Source of the DNA: DASUAS01 sp963720765
Lineage (GTDB): Bacteria; Actinomycetota; Acidimicrobiia; IMCC26256; DASPTH01
Assembly (NCBI GenBank): GCA_963720765.1
Contig: CAVRGS010000002.1
Location: 1 to 64,000 of the forward strand
Length of the DNA stretch: 64,000 nucleotides
Direction of reading: 5' to 3'
Under the pieces are notes generated by a model. It was not told where the DNA came from, searched no databases, and saw only the letters and a list, made by a program, of their open reading frames with translations. A program made the translations under genes and the position numbers. Of this stretch, positions 37,924 to 45,944 are shown one piece after another. Position 1 is the stretch's first letter, and each line of letters opens with the position of its first letter.

Positions 37924-38907
37924 GCTGCAACGTGCTCATCTCATCGGCCGGTCGCCGGGTGTCGCTGCTGCGGAGCTTCCGTGACGCGCTGCGTGCCGCC
38001 GGTCTCGACGGTCGCGTCATCGCGACCGACGCGTCGCGCGCGTCTTCGGCGTTCCACGAGGCCGACGACGGTGTGGTCGTGCCCCGCTGCGCGAGCGACG
38101 ACTTCGTACCGGCCATGCTCGACGTGTGCGCCGAGCAGGACATCCGGCTCGTCGTGCCGACGATCGACCCCGAGCTCCCGGTGCTGGCCGCGCACCGCGC
38201 CGAGTTCCGCGCGCGCGGTGTGGTGGTCGCGGTCTCCGACCCGGGGACCGTCGCCATCGGCTCCGACAAGGTGCTGACCCACGACTGGCTGGTCGCCGAA
38301 GGGTTCCCGACCGTGCAGCAGACCGATCCCGCCACGGTGCGATCCGCGCCCGAGCGGTGGCCGTTCCCGCTGATCGTGAAGCCCCGACGGGGGAGTGCGT
38401 CCATCGGCGTGGCGGTGGTCGCCGACCTCGAGGAGCTCGACGTCGCGACCCGTCGCGGCGACATGGTGGTGCAGACCGTGGCCGCCGGGCACGAGTACAC
38501 CGTCGACGCCTACGTCGACGCGAGCGCCACGGTGGTCGAGGTCATCCCGCGGCGGCGACTCGAGGTGCGCGGGGGAGAGGTGAGCAAGGGGGTGACGGCG
38601 AACGTCCCCGACGGCGAGGAGCTGGTGCGCGACCTCGTGGGCCGGTTGCCGGGCGCGTTCGGTGCGCTGAACGTCCAGCTGTTCCGCGACGACGCCACGG
38701 GAGCGCTCGCGGTGATCGAGGTCAACGCCGCGCTTCGGCGGCGGCTACCCCCTCGCGGAGGCGGCCGGCGCGGTCTTCCCGCGCTGGCTGGTGGAGGAGG
38801 CGGCCGGACGTCCCCGCTCGCCCGCTCGTGCGCCGTGGCGCGCGGGCGTGGTGATGCTCCGGTACGACGACGCCGTCTTCGTCGACGCGGTCGAGGCAGG
38901 ACTGTGA
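37920..38907 (+). CDS. ATP-grasp ligase in polysaccharide locus, frameshifted
   Basis: The N-terminal Rossmann-like part reads VLISSAGRRVSLLRSFRDAL, with PTIDPELPVLAAHRA. The ATP-grasp core shows FPLIVKPRRGSASIGVAVV, VVQTVAAGHEYTVDAYVD and VIEVNAR for the metal-binding Glu/Asn. One extra C near 38730 shifts the frame; removing it gives RFGGGYPLAEAAGAVFPRWL and an end at 38907, about 329 residues. It likely forms an amide or acyl-phosphate link, for example adding an amino acid to a sugar. It overlaps the HAD gene by GTGA. This ATP-grasp/HAD pairing recurs in capsule loci, but its substrate is not known to me. Confidence 0.82.
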
Positions 38908-39608
38908 CCACCACGCCGCCGCGGTGCATCGTCCTCGACGTCGACGACACGCTCTACCTCGAGCGCGACTACGTGCGCAGCGGGTTCGACGCGGTGGGTG
39001 AGTGGGCCGCGACGACCCTGGGTGAGGACGGCGTGGCCGCAGCGGCGTGGGAGCACTTCGTCGGAGGGCAGCGCGGCGACGTGTTCGACCGGATCCTGCG
39101 CGAGCGCGGGATCGTCCTCGCGCCCGAGACCATCGCCGCGATGGTCGAGTGCTACCGGTGCCACGCGCCCCGCATCGAGCTCCTGCCCGACGCCGCAGAG
39201 TTGGCGCGCCTCGCTGGTTCGGTGACCTTCGCAGTCGTGACCGACGGTCCGGTGTCCAGCCAGCGGGCCAAGGTCGAAGCGCTCGGACTCGAGCGCTGGG
39301 CCGACCCGGTCGTGCTCACCGGCGATCTCGGCACCGGGTACGGCAAGCCCCACCCGAAGGCGTTCGAGCTCGTCGAGGCCCACCTCGGCACGCGGGGAGC
39401 CGACAACGTGTACGTCGCCGACAACCCGCGCAAGGACTTCGCCGGGCCGCGCTCGCTGGGCTGGCGCACCGTGCGCGTCCGCCGCGACGGATCGCTCCAC
39501 GCCGACGTGGCCAGCGGTAACGACGTCGACCTCGAGGTCGCCGACCTCTCCGATCTCGCGCGCCTCCTGGGTCTCGACGCCGATGCGAGGTCCGACCGTG
39601 GACGGTGA
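38904..39608 (+). CDS. HAD-superfamily hydrolase
   Basis: The 234-residue phosphatase-like protein has motif I CIVLDVDDTLYLERDYV with the nucleophile Asp and the acid Asp, motif II VVTDGPVSSQ, Lys in YGKPHPKAFELV, and motif IV VYVADNPRKDFAGPRSLG. The cap domain lies between motifs I and II, as in the phosphoglycolate phosphatase group. It starts inside the ATP-grasp stop, so the two products are made together and probably act in sequence, one removing a phosphate the other requires or makes. The substrate is unknown. Confidence 0.88.
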   Translation: MTTTPPRCIVLDVDDTLYLERDYVRSGFDAVGEWAATTLGEDGVAAAAWEHFVGGQRGDVFDRILRERGIVLAPETIAAMVECYRCHAPRIELLPDAAELARLAGSVTFAVVTDGPVSSQRAKVEALGLERWADPVVLTGDLGTGYGKPHPKAFELVEAHLGTRGADNVYVADNPRKDFAGPRSLGWRTVRVRRDGSLHADVASGNDVDLEVADLSDLARLLGLDADARSDRGR

Positions 39609-40785
39609 GGCGACGAAGGTGGCGCACCTGACCACCGTCGACAGCAGCCTGCGCTTCCTGCTCTTCCCTCAGCTGCGCGTGGTGACCGACCTGGGCGGGG
39701 TCGCGATCGGCATCAGCGGGCCCGGGCCGTGGGTGGCGGGACTCGAGGCCGACGGCGTGCGGCACGTCTCCCTGCCGTCGTCGACGCGCGGCATGGACGT
39801 CGTGGCCGACCTGCGCGCTGCGTGGGAGCTCTGGCGGGTCCTCCGCCGGGAGCGCGTCGACGTGTTGCACACTCACAACCCGAAGCCGGGCCTCTACGGG
39901 CGCGTGGTCGGTCGACTCGCGCGCGTGCCCGTCGTCGTCAACACCGTGCACGGCCTGTACGTCGCCGACAACGACAGGTGGCTGAAGCGCGCCGTCGTGT
40001 TCGGCCTCGAAGCAGTCGCCTCCCGCTTCTCCGATGCCGAGCTCTTCCAGAACCCCGAGGACCTGGCGCGCACGACGCGCTGGCACGTCTCGCCGCGTCG
40101 ACACGCGCGGCTCCTCGGCAACGGTGTGGACCTGGCCCGGTTCGACCCGGGACGCTTCCCCGATCCGGTGCGCGACTCCGTGCGGGCCGAGCTCGGGGCC
40201 GCGCCCGACGACGTGGTGATCGGCACCGTCGGGCGCCTGGTCGCCGAGAAGGGGTACGCCGAGCTCTTCGAGGCGGTGCGGGCGCTCGGGCCGGGCGTCG
40301 TCCTGGCGGTCGTGGGACCCGACGACCCCGAGAAGTCCGACCGCCTTCCCGCAGAGGTCGTCGAGCAGGCGGCGGCGACGGGCGTCCGGTTCCTCGGGAT
40401 GCGCGACGACGTCGATCGCCTCTACGCGGGCTTCGACGTGTTCGTGCTCGCGTCGCACCGTGAAGGCTTCCCGCGCGCGGCCATGGAGGCCGCGGCGATG
40501 GGGCTGCCCGTCGTCGCCACCGACATCCGGGGGTGCCGTCAGGTGGTCGACGACGGCGTGAACGGTCTGCTCGTCCCGGTCGACGACCACGTCGCGCTCG
40601 CCGACGCGCTGCGGGCGCTCGTCGGCGATCCGCGGCGACGCGCCAGCATGGGCCGTGCCGGGCACGCGAAGGCGCGGGCTGAGTTCGACGAGCGCGACGT
40701 CGTGCGGATCGTCCTCGACACCTATCGCGACGTCGCGCGCCGCAAGGGCATCGCGCTGTTCGCGCCGACGACGGTCAGGTCGTGA
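39598..40785 (+). CDS. Glycosyltransferase family 4
   Basis: This 395-residue GT-B enzyme reads VAHLTTVDSSLRFLLFPQLR, then VLHTHNPKPGLYGRVVGRLA, typical of Gt4 enzymes near capsule primases. The C-terminal half has IGTVGRLVAEKGYAELFEAV and the EX7E motif in REGFPRAAMEAAAMGLPVVA. GTG 39598 with GAGG upstream is preferred; ATG 39583 would overlap the HAD gene by 26 bases. Its 3-prime end overlaps the convergent deacetylase by 11 bases. It may transfer the second sugar after the PglC-type transferase. Confidence 0.9.
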   Translation: MDGEATKVAHLTTVDSSLRFLLFPQLRVVTDLGGVAIGISGPGPWVAGLEADGVRHVSLPSSTRGMDVVADLRAAWELWRVLRRERVDVLHTHNPKPGLYGRVVGRLARVPVVVNTVHGLYVADNDRWLKRAVVFGLEAVASRFSDAELFQNPEDLARTTRWHVSPRRHARLLGNGVDLARFDPGRFPDPVRDSVRAELGAAPDDVVIGTVGRLVAEKGYAELFEAVRALGPGVVLAVVGPDDPEKSDRLPAEVVEQAAATGVRFLGMRDDVDRLYAGFDVFVLASHREGFPRAAMEAAAMGLPVVATDIRGCRQVVDDGVNGLLVPVDDHVALADALRALVGDPRRRASMGRAGHAKARAEFDERDVVRIVLDTYRDVARRKGIALFAPTTVRS

Positions 40786-41608
40786 GACCGGCGTAACGGC
40801 GACGGTTCAGGAGGTGGCGGAGCGTGCCCTCGAACGCCATGCCACCCGCGACCTTGTGCTCGAACCACCGTTGGCCGTCGCTCACCTGGATCGGAGAGCG
40901 CGCGAGCCGTTGCGGATCGGTCGCCTCGTAGCGGTTCACGGCCACCACCGCCAGCGCGGCCGAGCGGAACCGCGTCCGCACCACCGCGGCCACCTCGTCC
41001 GTGCCCGCGACGCCCTTCGGGTAGGCGAAGTGCGAGGCCGGGCGTCCGAGGTGGTCCTCGATCAGACCGATCGAGCGGTCGAGCTCGCGCTCGGCGGTGC
41101 GCGCGTCGATCGCGTCCATCACCGCGTGGGTGTGCGTGTGCGAGCCCACCGTCACCAGACCGTCGGCGCAGGCGTCACGGAGCGCGTTCCAGCTCACCGG
41201 CAGCCCGCCGTACGCGTACGGCGCCTGCCGCTCCACGAAGTCGGTGGCGAGGTAGAGCGTCGACGGGATGCCGTGGCGGGAGAGGATCGGCGCGGCGTGC
41301 TCGGCGAAGTCGGCGGTCCCGTCGTCGAAGGTCACCACGACGGGATCCCGGCCGTCAGGAGCCGGCTGTTCCAGGGCGACGAGGGCGTCGTCGAGCGTGA
41401 CGACACCGCCGCGCTCCGCGAGCGCGGCCATCTGCTCGTCGAAGGCCGCCGGCGAGAGGTCGATCTCGAGTCCGGTACCCGCGCCCACGCAGTGGTACGC
41501 GAGGATCACGACGCCGCGGCCGGGCGGGCGCACGAGGTCGGCGGTCGCGGCCGCGACCTTCAGCCCGCGCAGTGCAACCGAGCGTGCCGCTTGTCTCGTC
41601 GTTACCAT
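40775..41608 (-). CDS. Polysaccharide deacetylase (NodB domain, CE4)
   Basis: The 277-residue enzyme shows the CE4 motifs in order: VILAYHCVG, VVTFDDGTADFAEHAAPI (catalytic and metal Asp), GSHTHTHAVMDAID (two metal His) and HFAYPKGVAG. It would remove N-acetyl or O-acetyl groups from a glycan, on the outside or on a lipid-linked intermediate. The N-terminal helix (ALRGLKVAAATADLV) may be a weak membrane anchor. It faces the GNAT gene across 109 bases and ends inside the last codons of the convergent glycosyltransferase. Confidence 0.9.
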   Translation of the reverse strand: MVTTRQAARSVALRGLKVAAATADLVRPPGRGVVILAYHCVGAGTGLEIDLSPAAFDEQMAALAERGGVVTLDDALVALEQPAPDGRDPVVVTFDDGTADFAEHAAPILSRHGIPSTLYLATDFVERQAPYAYGGLPVSWNALRDACADGLVTVGSHTHTHAVMDAIDARTAERELDRSIGLIEDHLGRPASHFAYPKGVAGTDEVAAVVRTRFRSAALAVVAVNRYEATDPQRLARSPIQVSDGQRWFEHKVAGGMAFEGTLRHLLNRRRYAGLTT

Positions 41609-41717
41609 GCGCTCCAACTTGACGCGTTCGCGAGCGTCGGCGTCGAGCGGGCATCGTAACCGGCGCCGGGACGCGAGCCGTTGGAGCCTCCGTCGAAGTC
41701 CGAGAACCGAGGTGGGC

Positions 41718-42707
41718 GTGTCCGAGACCGAGAGCGATCTGCTCGTTCGCCGCGCCACCGAGGCGGATCTCACCGCCGTCCTCGCGCTGCTCCAGGACAC
41801 CATGGGGTGGCAGGCCGACGAGCCCAACGAGGCGTTCTTCCGGTGGAAGCACCACGAGAGCCCGTTCGGTCCGTCGCCGGCATGGGTCGCGGTGCAGGGC
41901 AGTGGTCGCATCGTGGGCTTCCGCACGTTCATGCGGTGGGAGTTCGGGACCGGCGACGCATCGGTGCCGGCGGTGCGGGCCGTCGACACCGCGACGCACC
42001 CCGACGCCCAGGGTCGGGGCGTGTTCTCGCGGCTCACCCTCGCCGCGCTGGAGGAGCTGCACGCCGACGGCGTGTCGTTCGTCTTCAATACGCCCAACGA
42101 GCGGAGTCGCCCCGGGTACCTGAAGATGGGATGGCGGGAGGTGGGACGCGTGGCCATCGAGGCGAGGCCGCGCGGCGCGGCGTCGGCGCTACGCCTCCTC
42201 CGTGCCCGGGTCCCGGCCGAGAAGTGGTCGCAACCGTGCGCCGCGGGTGAGCCGGCCGGGGCGGTGTTCGCCGATGCGCCCGCCACCGCCGAGCTGGTCG
42301 CGGCGCTCGCTCCGAGTGGGCTCCTCTCCACCTGTCGGACGCCCGCCTTCCTCGCCTGGCGGTACGGGTTCGGGCCCCTGCGCTACCGCGTCCTGCGTGC
42401 GGGCCCGTCGCTGGCCGACGGCACGGTGGTGTTCCGGTTGCGCCGCCGCGGCGCAGCCACCGAGGCCGCGATCGCCGACGTGCTCGTCCCTGGCGGTGAT
42501 CGGGCCCTCGCCGCCTCGCTCTGCCGCAGGGCGCTCCGTGAGAGCGGCGCGGACTACCTCGTGCGGGTCCGGATGCCCGGGGTACGCGGATGCGTTCCGA
42601 TCCCCGGGCAGGGACCGACCCTGGTGCAACGAGTGTTGGAGGGGTCGCCGTCCGGCGCCCGGCTCGAAGACTGGCGCCTGAGCCTCGGCGACGTCGAGCT
42701 GTTCTGA
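41718..42707 (+). CDS. GNAT-family N-acetyltransferase
   Basis: The 329-residue protein has an N-terminal GNAT fold: LLVRRATEADLTAVLALLQD, then VDTATHPDAQGRGVFSRLTL with the acetyl-CoA loop (QGRG) and FVFNTPNERSRPGYLKMGW. The C-terminal 150 residues are a second, weaker domain, so it is longer than single-domain GNATs. It could acetylate an amino sugar made by the DegT enzyme or exposed by the PIG-L enzyme. GTG 41718 follows GAGGTGG by a few bases. It is divergent from the deacetylase and convergent with the phosphatase. Confidence 0.85.
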   Translation: MSETESDLLVRRATEADLTAVLALLQDTMGWQADEPNEAFFRWKHHESPFGPSPAWVAVQGSGRIVGFRTFMRWEFGTGDASVPAVRAVDTATHPDAQGRGVFSRLTLAALEELHADGVSFVFNTPNERSRPGYLKMGWREVGRVAIEARPRGAASALRLLRARVPAEKWSQPCAAGEPAGAVFADAPATAELVAALAPSGLLSTCRTPAFLAWRYGFGPLRYRVLRAGPSLADGTVVFRLRRRGAATEAAIADVLVPGGDRALAASLCRRALRESGADYLVRVRMPGVRGCVPIPGQGPTLVQRVLEGSPSGARLEDWRLSLGDVELF

Positions 42708-42741
42708 GCCGACCCGAGTTGGGCGAACGACCAGTGCGGCG

Positions 42742-43332
42742 TCACGGGCCGTCGACCGGCTGCCAGTCGTTCGGCGGTTGCCACGACAGCGCCGGCGGCG
42801 GGCCACTCGCGGACCGCGCCGCGAACGAGGGCGCGACCCGGTCGGTGAGTTCGGCGAGGTCGTTGGCGACGCGCGCGAAGGTGCGGCGCGACCGGCCCAT
42901 CGGGTCGATGATGTCGTCGCCGACGATGGCGGGCGAGGCGTCGTGCCGTGCATCGTGCAAGCGGGCGATCCAGTGGTCGAGCGACTCGTCGTCGGCGCGC
43001 CAGCCGGTGAGGTCGCCCAGCCGCGCCAGCTCGCGGTAGGTGAAGGTGCGCGGCATCGCCTCGGGCACCATTGCCACGGCTTCCCAGGCGTGGATGCGCG
43101 CCACGCCGATCACCACCGATGCCTCGGCGACGTCGGCGGGCCCGAACCGCCGGCTCCGGTGCTCGCTCACGTCGAGGCCCCGATTGCGCATCTCGGCGAC
43201 GACGCGTCGCGGTGGTGCGACGTCGGCGGCGGCGAGCCCGGCCGAGCGCACCTCGAGGGCGGCGTCGTCGCCCACGGCGGCGCGCAGCAGGGCCTCGGCC
43301 ATCACCGAGCGGCAGATGTTGCCCGTGCACAC
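42742..43332 (-). CDS. Low-molecular-weight protein-tyrosine phosphatase, start uncertain
   Basis: VCTGNICRSVMAEALLRAAV is the CX5RS phosphate loop of this family, and DDIIDPMGRSRRTF holds the catalytic Asp. It would dephosphorylate the Wzz/BY-kinase at 45945 and so reset chain-length control. The only standard start codon in frame (GTG 43332) begins in the loop and removes the first beta strand; PTVLFV, which fits that strand, lies upstream but an in-frame stop at 43371 leaves no ATG, GTG or TTG. Either a rare start is used or a base is missing upstream. Length from 43332 is 196 residues. Confidence 0.85.
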   Translation of the reverse strand: MCTGNICRSVMAEALLRAAVGDDAALEVRSAGLAAADVAPPRRVVAEMRNRGLDVSEHRSRRFGPADVAEASVVIGVARIHAWEAVAMVPEAMPRTFTYRELARLGDLTGWRADDESLDHWIARLHDARHDASPAIVGDDIIDPMGRSRRTFARVANDLAELTDRVAPSFAARSASGPPPALSWQPPNDWQPVDGP

Positions 43333-43440
43333 GAAGAGGACTGTGGGGTCGTCGCTGATGAGGGAAGTCTAGGACCCTTCGGTCTCCGTTCTCACGCTCC
43401 GTGGTCAGGGACCCCTCTCCAAGCTACTAACGTAACGGCG

Positions 43441-44514
43441 ATGTTCAGCGCGATCGGCCTGACCGGCCGGGGGCCGGCCGCGGACGGGGCCCGCCCGGAC
43501 GGGGCGACCGGAACGGAGGCGGCGAGCTCACCGGCGACGGTGATCGAGGTCGACGTGCTCACGAAGACCTACGAGCCGTCGAGCCGCTGGATGCAGTTCC
43601 TGCTCAAGTCGGCGATCGACCAGCCCGTGCACGCGCTCGAGGACGTCACCGTGTCGGTGAAGGAGGGCGAAGTCTGCGCGGTCGTCGGGCCGAACGGCGC
43701 GGGCAAGTCGACGCTGTTCCGCATCCTCATGGGCCTCACCACTCCGACCTCGGGCAGTGCCACGGTCATGGGGCTCGACGCGACCAGCGCGTCGCGGCGC
43801 GTCCGAGGTCTGGTCGGGTGGATGCCGGCCGACTCCCAGACGTTGTTCCTGCGCCACACGTCGTACCAGAACCTGTGGTTCCACGGACGCCTGCAGGGCT
43901 TCGGCGGGCGCAAGCTCGAGCAGCGCATCGACGAGACCCTCGAGATGGTCGGTCTCGCACACGCCCGCAACTACGCCTGCCACGCGATGTCCACCGGGAT
44001 CCGCGCGCGGCTCATGCTCGCGCGTGCGCTCGTGCACCGCCCCCGCGTCCTCATCCTCGACGAGCCGACCGGCACCGTCGACCCGGTCGGTGCGCACGAG
44101 CTGCTCAACCTCATCCAGGGACTCACCGACGATCTGCGGCTCGCGGTGCTCCTGAGCTCGCACCGGCTCGAGGAGATCGACGTGCTGCGCGACAACGTGA
44201 TGTTCCTCGACCGTGGGCACCTCGTCCACTGGGGCCACCTCGACTCCCTGCGCAACCTGTGGGAGACGCCGCGTCTGGTGCTGCAGTTCAAGACCCCCGA
44301 GCTCGCGACCCGCGCCGCCACCGCGCTCGGCACCCTCACCCAAGTCTCCGTCGAGGCGGTCGACGACTGCGACGTGGTCGTCGCCAGCGAGATCGAGACC
44401 GGCGAGATCCTGATGCACCTCGGCTCACTGGTGCTCGACCTCGTGTCGGTGAGCAAGGCCAAGATGCCGCTGCGCGATCTCCTCGCCAAGCTGGTCGCCG
44501 AGCGCAAGCGCTGA
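43441..44514 (+). CDS. ABC transporter ATP-binding protein (polysaccharide or lipid export)
   Basis: The 357-residue ATPase has Walker A VVGPNGAGKSTLFRILMG, Walker B VLILDEPTGTVDPVG and the H-loop LLSSHRLEEID. The signature LSGGQ is replaced by MSTGIRARLMLARAL, though the following Arg-x-x-x-Ala-Arg-Ala is kept; this is seen in some CcmA/TagH-like exporters. An N-terminal extension of about 40 residues precedes the fold, and 80 residues follow it but without a recognisable glycan-binding domain like that of Wzt. It pairs with the ABC-2 permease 2 bases downstream and lies between the phosphatase and the Wzz kinase. Confidence 0.92.
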   Translation: MFSAIGLTGRGPAADGARPDGATGTEAASSPATVIEVDVLTKTYEPSSRWMQFLLKSAIDQPVHALEDVTVSVKEGEVCAVVGPNGAGKSTLFRILMGLTTPTSGSATVMGLDATSASRRVRGLVGWMPADSQTLFLRHTSYQNLWFHGRLQGFGGRKLEQRIDETLEMVGLAHARNYACHAMSTGIRARLMLARALVHRPRVLILDEPTGTVDPVGAHELLNLIQGLTDDLRLAVLLSSHRLEEIDVLRDNVMFLDRGHLVHWGHLDSLRNLWETPRLVLQFKTPELATRAATALGTLTQVSVEAVDDCDVVVASEIETGEILMHLGSLVLDLVSVSKAKMPLRDLLAKLVAERKR

Positions 44515-44516
44515 CC

Positions 44517-45362
44517 ATGTCGCTCTCACGGTCGTTCGAGAGGGCCCGCGGACCGGTGCGCCGGGGACTGCGCGTGCTCGCGGTGTTCATCTGGATGGGA
44601 TGGCAGGAGGCGTTGGCCTACCCGCTTGCATTGGTGATGACGGCGGTCTCGCTGCTCTCGCAGCCGATCATCTACTACTTCGTCGCGCAGCTGGTCGACT
44701 CCGGTCAGAACGTCGGCGGCGACTACTACACGTTCGTGTTCCTCGGGTTCATCGTCGCGACGATGATGAACGGCGCGCTGTCGGCCTTCAGCGCGCAGCT
44801 CGACTACCTGCTCGGCACGGGCACGTTCGAGACGCTCCTCGTCGAACCGGTGAGCTGGCGCTGGCTCGCGTTCGGCATGGTCGTGTGGCCGATCTTCCGC
44901 ACCGTCGCGACCACGCTGGTGATCGCCACGATCGGCATCGCGCTCGGCGCCCAGCTCAACTACGCGCAGCTGCCCTTCGCGCTCCTCGTCATTGTGCTCG
45001 GCGTCGCATCCGCGCACACGATCGGCGTGCTCGCGGCGAGCGTGAAGGTCCTGTCGAAGCGCGCCGACCCGGTGCTCTCGCTCTATCAGCTCGCCATGAC
45101 CGTGCTCTCGGGCGTGGCCTTCCCGGTGTCGCTGCTGCCCGGGTTCCTGAAAGCGCTCTCGTACCTCCTCCCGATGACCTATGTGCTCACGGCGGTGCGC
45201 AAGCTGCTGATGGTCGACTCCCAGGGGCTGACCGGACCGTCGCCCGGGCAGTCGGTGCTGGTCCTCCTCGCCTTCCTGGCCGTCGTGTACCCGCTCGGCC
45301 TGTACCTCTACAGCCGCTCGCTGGAGTACGGGCGCAAGCTCGGCGTGCTGGCCGGGTACTGA
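44517..45362 (+). CDS. ABC-2 type permease
   Basis: The 281-residue protein has six membrane segments of the ABC-2 type, such as LALVMTAVSLLSQPIIYYFV, FVFLGFIVATMMNGALS and YLLPMTYVLTAVRKLLMV. TGTFETLLVEPVSWRWL is the cytoplasmic coupling loop. It starts two bases after the ATPase stop. Together they would move a lipid-linked glycan or lipid across the membrane. A polymerase-like gene further on suggests that both ABC and Wzy-style handling are possible. Confidence 0.92.
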   Translation: MSLSRSFERARGPVRRGLRVLAVFIWMGWQEALAYPLALVMTAVSLLSQPIIYYFVAQLVDSGQNVGGDYYTFVFLGFIVATMMNGALSAFSAQLDYLLGTGTFETLLVEPVSWRWLAFGMVVWPIFRTVATTLVIATIGIALGAQLNYAQLPFALLVIVLGVASAHTIGVLAASVKVLSKRADPVLSLYQLAMTVLSGVAFPVSLLPGFLKALSYLLPMTYVLTAVRKLLMVDSQGLTGPSPGQSVLVLLAFLAVVYPLGLYLYSRSLEYGRKLGVLAGY

Positions 45363-45400
45363 GCGGGGTCGGGCGACGCCCAGACGGTTCGAGAGGGGCA

Positions 45401-45422
45401 GTCGCCACGGAGAGTGGCTGAC
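45401..45422 (+). terminator. Short hairpin after the ABC permease
   Basis: Stem GCCAC/GTGGC around loop GGAGA, extended by GTC/GAC past a one-base bulge, 39 bases after the permease stop. It has no T run, so it is only a modest terminator candidate. Confidence 0.35.
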
Positions 45423-45552
45423 GGCGGGTTGGCGGTCCGGTCGCTATGCCTTGGGTTGCCAGACCGTAGAACTCCCTTGCCACAGCGCGTGGGCGGCGGC
45501 TAGCGTCGCGCCCAGGCCAGCACCCCTTCGTTGGGAAAGGGGGCGGCCCGGG

Positions 45553-45584
45553 GTGCGGGTTCGCGGGGGGTGTGGGTTCGCGGG
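45553..45584. repeat. Two 15-bp direct repeats, period 17
   Basis: GTGCGGGTTCGCGGG at 45553-45567 and GTGTGGGTTCGCGGG at 45570-45584 differ at one base and are spaced by two bases. They could be paired sites for a DNA-binding regulator of the Wzz/BY-kinase operon. Confidence 0.6.
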
Positions 45585-45862
45585 AGGTACCAATGGGCTG
45601 CCTGTCGGGGCCGCGGGGTGGCCGAACGGACGTGCGTGACGTCCTGGGAGGCGCACCCGGACGACGATCTCGACCACTCGGCCGGATCTCCTCGTCGTGC
45701 TGCTCCGAGCGTGGCTCGCCGCTGCGCCGTTCTCGCCGTCGACCCTGCGGGAGGAACCCGTCAAGGCACCCGATATTCTTTCCGAAACCAGATGGGGCGT
45801 CGGGTAAGCGCCACCGAGCGGCAGGAAGTCTCGGTGACGCGGAGCACGGTGCTCTCGCCGAC

Positions 45863-45906
45863 ATGACCGTAGAGACCCCACTGGCATGACCCCAGAAACC
45901 ACTGGC
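45863..45906. promoter_or_regulatory. Imperfect tandem duplication (23 and 21 bp) upstream of Wzz/BY-kinase
   Basis: Unit one (45863-45885) begins ATGACCGTAGAGACC and ends ACTGGC. Unit two (45886-45906) begins ATGACCCCAGAAACC and ends ACTGGC. They match at 19 of 21 aligned bases with a two-base gap. The units end 39 bases before the start at 45945, a fitting distance for an operator pair. Confidence 0.5.
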
Positions 45907-45944
45907 GCCGTCCTCGTCTCGACGCCGCCGGAGTGGAGCCGAGC

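Larger units (their letters stand above)
45363..45944. other. 582-bp intergenic region upstream of the Wzz/BY-kinase gene
   Basis: I see no convincing gene here. It holds a short hairpin at 45401-45422, a CCCCTT/AAGGGG dyad at 45523-45542, two copies of GTGYGGGTTCGCGGG at 45553-45584, a GATATTCTT stretch near 45772 that could be a -10 element, and an imperfect tandem duplication at 45863-45906. Such a long structured leader, the longest gap in the window, suggests regulation of the next operon. I could not match it to any riboswitch. Confidence 0.6.

Noticed and set aside
45363..45944. c-di-AMP or c-di-GMP riboswitch upstream of the Wzz/BY-kinase
   Set aside because: The conserved cores of these riboswitches were not found; only short dyads and repeats are visible.
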